Positions 5,635 to 7,180 of a DNA stretch of 7,180 nt are shown one piece after another (within the stretch, counting starts at the first letter, position 1; every line of letters starts with the position of its first letter). A model generated the notes under the pieces. The model searched no databases, was not told the origin of the DNA, and was given only the letters and a program-made list of their open reading frames with translations. This DNA is from Rudaea sp. (lineage in GTDB: Bacteria; Pseudomonadota; Gammaproteobacteria; Xanthomonadales; Rhodanobacteraceae), in contig JAICYA010000093.1 of assembly GCA_025934455.1 (NCBI GenBank), forward strand, positions 1 through 7,180. The letters run 5' to 3'. A program made the translations under genes and the position numbers.

Positions 5635-7180
5635 CTACCAGAGTGGCCGGTTGAAATCGAAATCCGGCTGCGGTTGCGGGCGTGCAAACGCCGGACCGAT
5701 GCCGTAATCCACGCCCAGGCGCAGCAGCAGGTGGGCGCGCTGCTGGCTGTCGACTTCCGGCGCGATTACCGCGACGCCGTTCGCATGCGCCTTGCGCACC
5801 AGTGCGAGCATCGTGTCGCTGATGGATTTCGCGCTGCCCAGTTCCTCGACCAGCGACGGCGCCAGGCGCACGAAATCCACGTTCAGGTTCTTCAGCGCGT
5901 GCACCGCGGCCCAGTCGCGGCCGTAGTCGACGAGGCAGAAGCGCACGCCATGCTGGTGCAGTGCCTTGACCTGTTCGCGCGCGCGTTCGCCGGCGTCGAT
6001 CAGGGTCGAGCAGGCCAGTTCGATGGTCAGGCCAGTGCCGGACAGGTGCCGCGACTTGAGTTGCCGCTCCAGCCACCAGGCGAACTCTGCCTCCATCGCG
6101 CTGGATACCGCCTGCGGCACGAACAGGCGCAATTGGCGGCCGCGGCGCAATTGTTCCTCTCGCACCTCGAGCGAATGCTGCAACAACAAGCGGTCCAGGG
6201 TCCCGATCTGCTTGGATTCGATCGCGACCGGCGCGAGTTCGTCATAGGAAATGCTGGTGCCGGGATGCTGCACGCTGCGCACCTTGAAACCGAGCTCGAA
6301 CTGGCCGTGCAGCTTGCCGGCGAGCGGCGCGATCGCGGCGAATTCGTATTGCGTCTGCTCGGGCACCAGCGGCCGGCTCAGCACCGCACGCACCGCCAGC
6401 AGCGGATCGACCGGCAGCAGCGCGGCTTCCTTGGCCTCGAACCAGAGCACGCGGTTGCCGCCCATGTGCGCGGCGGCCAGCTGCGCGGCTTGCGCGTTGG
6501 TGACCACGGAGTCGACGCTCGCGTTTTCGCTGCCGAGCAGGGCCAGGCCAAGGCTCGCACTGAGCGTGTAAGTGCGCCCGTTGAATTGCCACGGTTGTTC
6601 GCACAGTGCTGCGCGAACGACTTCCGCGGCGGCGGTCAGCTCCCTGCGGCTGCGCCGGTTCAACACGGTGAAATAATGGAAATCCTGGTACTGCGCGGAT
6701 AAATCCAGTTCGTCGAGCTGGCTGCGCAGCAGGTTGCCGACGTGTGCGTCGAGCGCGGCAAGGCCGGCCAGGCCGATCTGCTCGCGCAACAGCGCGGCGC
6801 GGTCGAGCGCGATGTAAAGCAAGGCCGCCGAGCGGTCGCCGAGCGCCGTCTCGAGTTTCTCGATCAGGGTGGTGCGCGAATACAAACCGGTGCGCGCATC
6901 CCGGCCGCCGGGCTTGCCGATCATTTCGCGCAGCCAGTGCGCGCGCTGCACACGCGCCTGTACCGCGCCGATCAGGTGACGTGCCTTGACCGGCTTGAGC
7001 AGTACTTCGTCGCCGCCGGCAGCGATCGCGTCGAAGCGCTGCGCGGTGCCGTTCGCGTCGGCGGCAAGGATGATCGGCACCGCCGCGAATTCGTTTTGCT
7101 GGCGGATGAGCTGGAGGAGTTCGACGCCGCTGCCGCGCGCGGTATGCCTGGTCGGCGTCGCTCCCGCTACCGTGCCAGGA
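5635..7180 (-). CDS. Receiver-GGDEF-EAL protein with degenerate GGDEF and EAL motifs, N-terminus off the window
   Basis: The reading frame stays open to the window edge, so the GTG at 7080 is not taken as the true start; residue numbers count from that codon. The C-terminal half of a receiver domain comes first, with GVELLQLIRQQ (7127-7095) and the conserved Lys in AGGDEVLLKPVKARHL (21-36). A GGDEF-like domain follows (about 60-215, beginning DARTGLYSRTTLIEKL). Its signature loop reads QYQDFHYFTVL (130-140) instead of RxGGDEF, so cyclase activity is not expected. An EAL-like domain (about 240-470) has FELGF for the EAL site, IELACS for ITES, LVDYG for DDFG, VRLAPS for KID and IAPEVD for AEGVE. 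Nearly all metal ligands are lost, so phosphodiesterase activity is not expected either. The role is probably in binding or protein interaction, as in degenerate proteins such as FimX, but without a visible PAS domain. Confidence 0.88.
   Translation of the reverse strand, partial: PGTVAGATPTRHTARGSGVELLQLIRQQNEFAAVPIILAADANGTAQRFDAIAAGGDEVLLKPVKARHLIGAVQARVQRAHWLREMIGKPGGRDARTGLYSRTTLIEKLETALGDRSAALLYIALDRAALLREQIGLAGLAALDAHVGNLLRSQLDELDLSAQYQDFHYFTVLNRRSRRELTAAAEVVRAALCEQPWQFNGRTYTLSASLGLALLGSENASVDSVVTNAQAAQLAAAHMGGNRVLWFEAKEAALLPVDPLLAVRAVLSRPLVPEQTQYEFAAIAPLAGKLHGQFELGFKVRSVQHPGTSISYDELAPVAIESKQIGTLDRLLLQHSLEVREEQLRRGRQLRLFVPQAVSSAMEAEFAWWLERQLKSRHLSGTGLTIELACSTLIDAGERAREQVKALHQHGVRFCLVDYGRDWAAVHALKNLNVDFVRLAPSLVEELGSAKSISDTMLALVRKAHANGVAVIAPEVDSQQRAHLLLRLGVDYGIGPAFARPQPQPDFDFNRPLW

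Noticed and set aside
4952..6076. Minus-strand open frame of 374 codons opposite sufT
   Set aside because: Its two parts are antisense to sufT and out of frame with the GGDEF-EAL gene; SufT is clearly the real product of that stretch.
5011..6702. Plus-strand open frame of 563 codons
   Set aside because: It overlaps sufT in another frame and runs antisense to the receiver-GGDEF-EAL gene; it passes through the palindrome and shows no recognisable domain.

Overview
The window looks like chromosomal DNA of a high-GC gammaproteobacterium, most likely of the Lysobacterales (Xanthomonadales; perhaps Rhodanobacteraceae). This is inferred from the GC-rich coding style, a SufT of the type seen in that order, a response-regulator/GGDEF/EAL protein whose receiver resembles xanthomonad proteins, and a CTCTCCCGC-type intergenic palindrome. 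No rRNA, tRNA, insertion sequence, CRISPR array or phage gene was seen.

Layout. (1) 1-1395, plus strand: pntB, the beta subunit of the proton-pumping NAD(P) transhydrogenase, whose first codons lie before the window. (2) 1396-2003, plus strand: a complete type II toxin-antitoxin pair in toxin-first order, higB-higA. Its promoter and palindromic operator fit in the 35 bp after pntB, and the mRNA is predicted to be leaderless. (3) 1981-3408, minus strand: a probable three-gene operon, read from right to left, of an ABM-like alpha-beta barrel protein, a RimJ/RimL-type GNAT acetyltransferase and a small four-helix membrane protein. The last gene overlaps the end of higA tail to tail. (4) 3409-3510: a divergent control region with a 7-bp inverted repeat and a pair of 9-bp direct repeats. 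(5) 3511-4965, plus strand: a complete MocR-family regulator (GntR winged helix fused to a PLP-binding aminotransferase-like domain), the obvious candidate regulator of the divergent operon. (6) 5039-5596, plus strand: sufT, an Fe-S maturation factor, with its own extended -10 promoter and no other suf gene in view. (7) 5604-5625: a GC-rich palindrome between convergent genes. (8) 5635-7180, minus strand, N-terminus cut off: a receiver-GGDEF-EAL protein in which both the GGDEF and EAL signature motifs are degenerate.

How they work together. These are four or five independent units rather than one pathway: energy/redox metabolism (pntB), a small stress or addiction module (higBA), a MocR-controlled divergon of unknown substrate, Fe-S biogenesis (sufT) and a probably non-catalytic c-di-GMP-type signalling protein. 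I found no clearly new multi-gene system. The least explained parts are the MocR divergon and the degenerate receiver-GGDEF-EAL protein.
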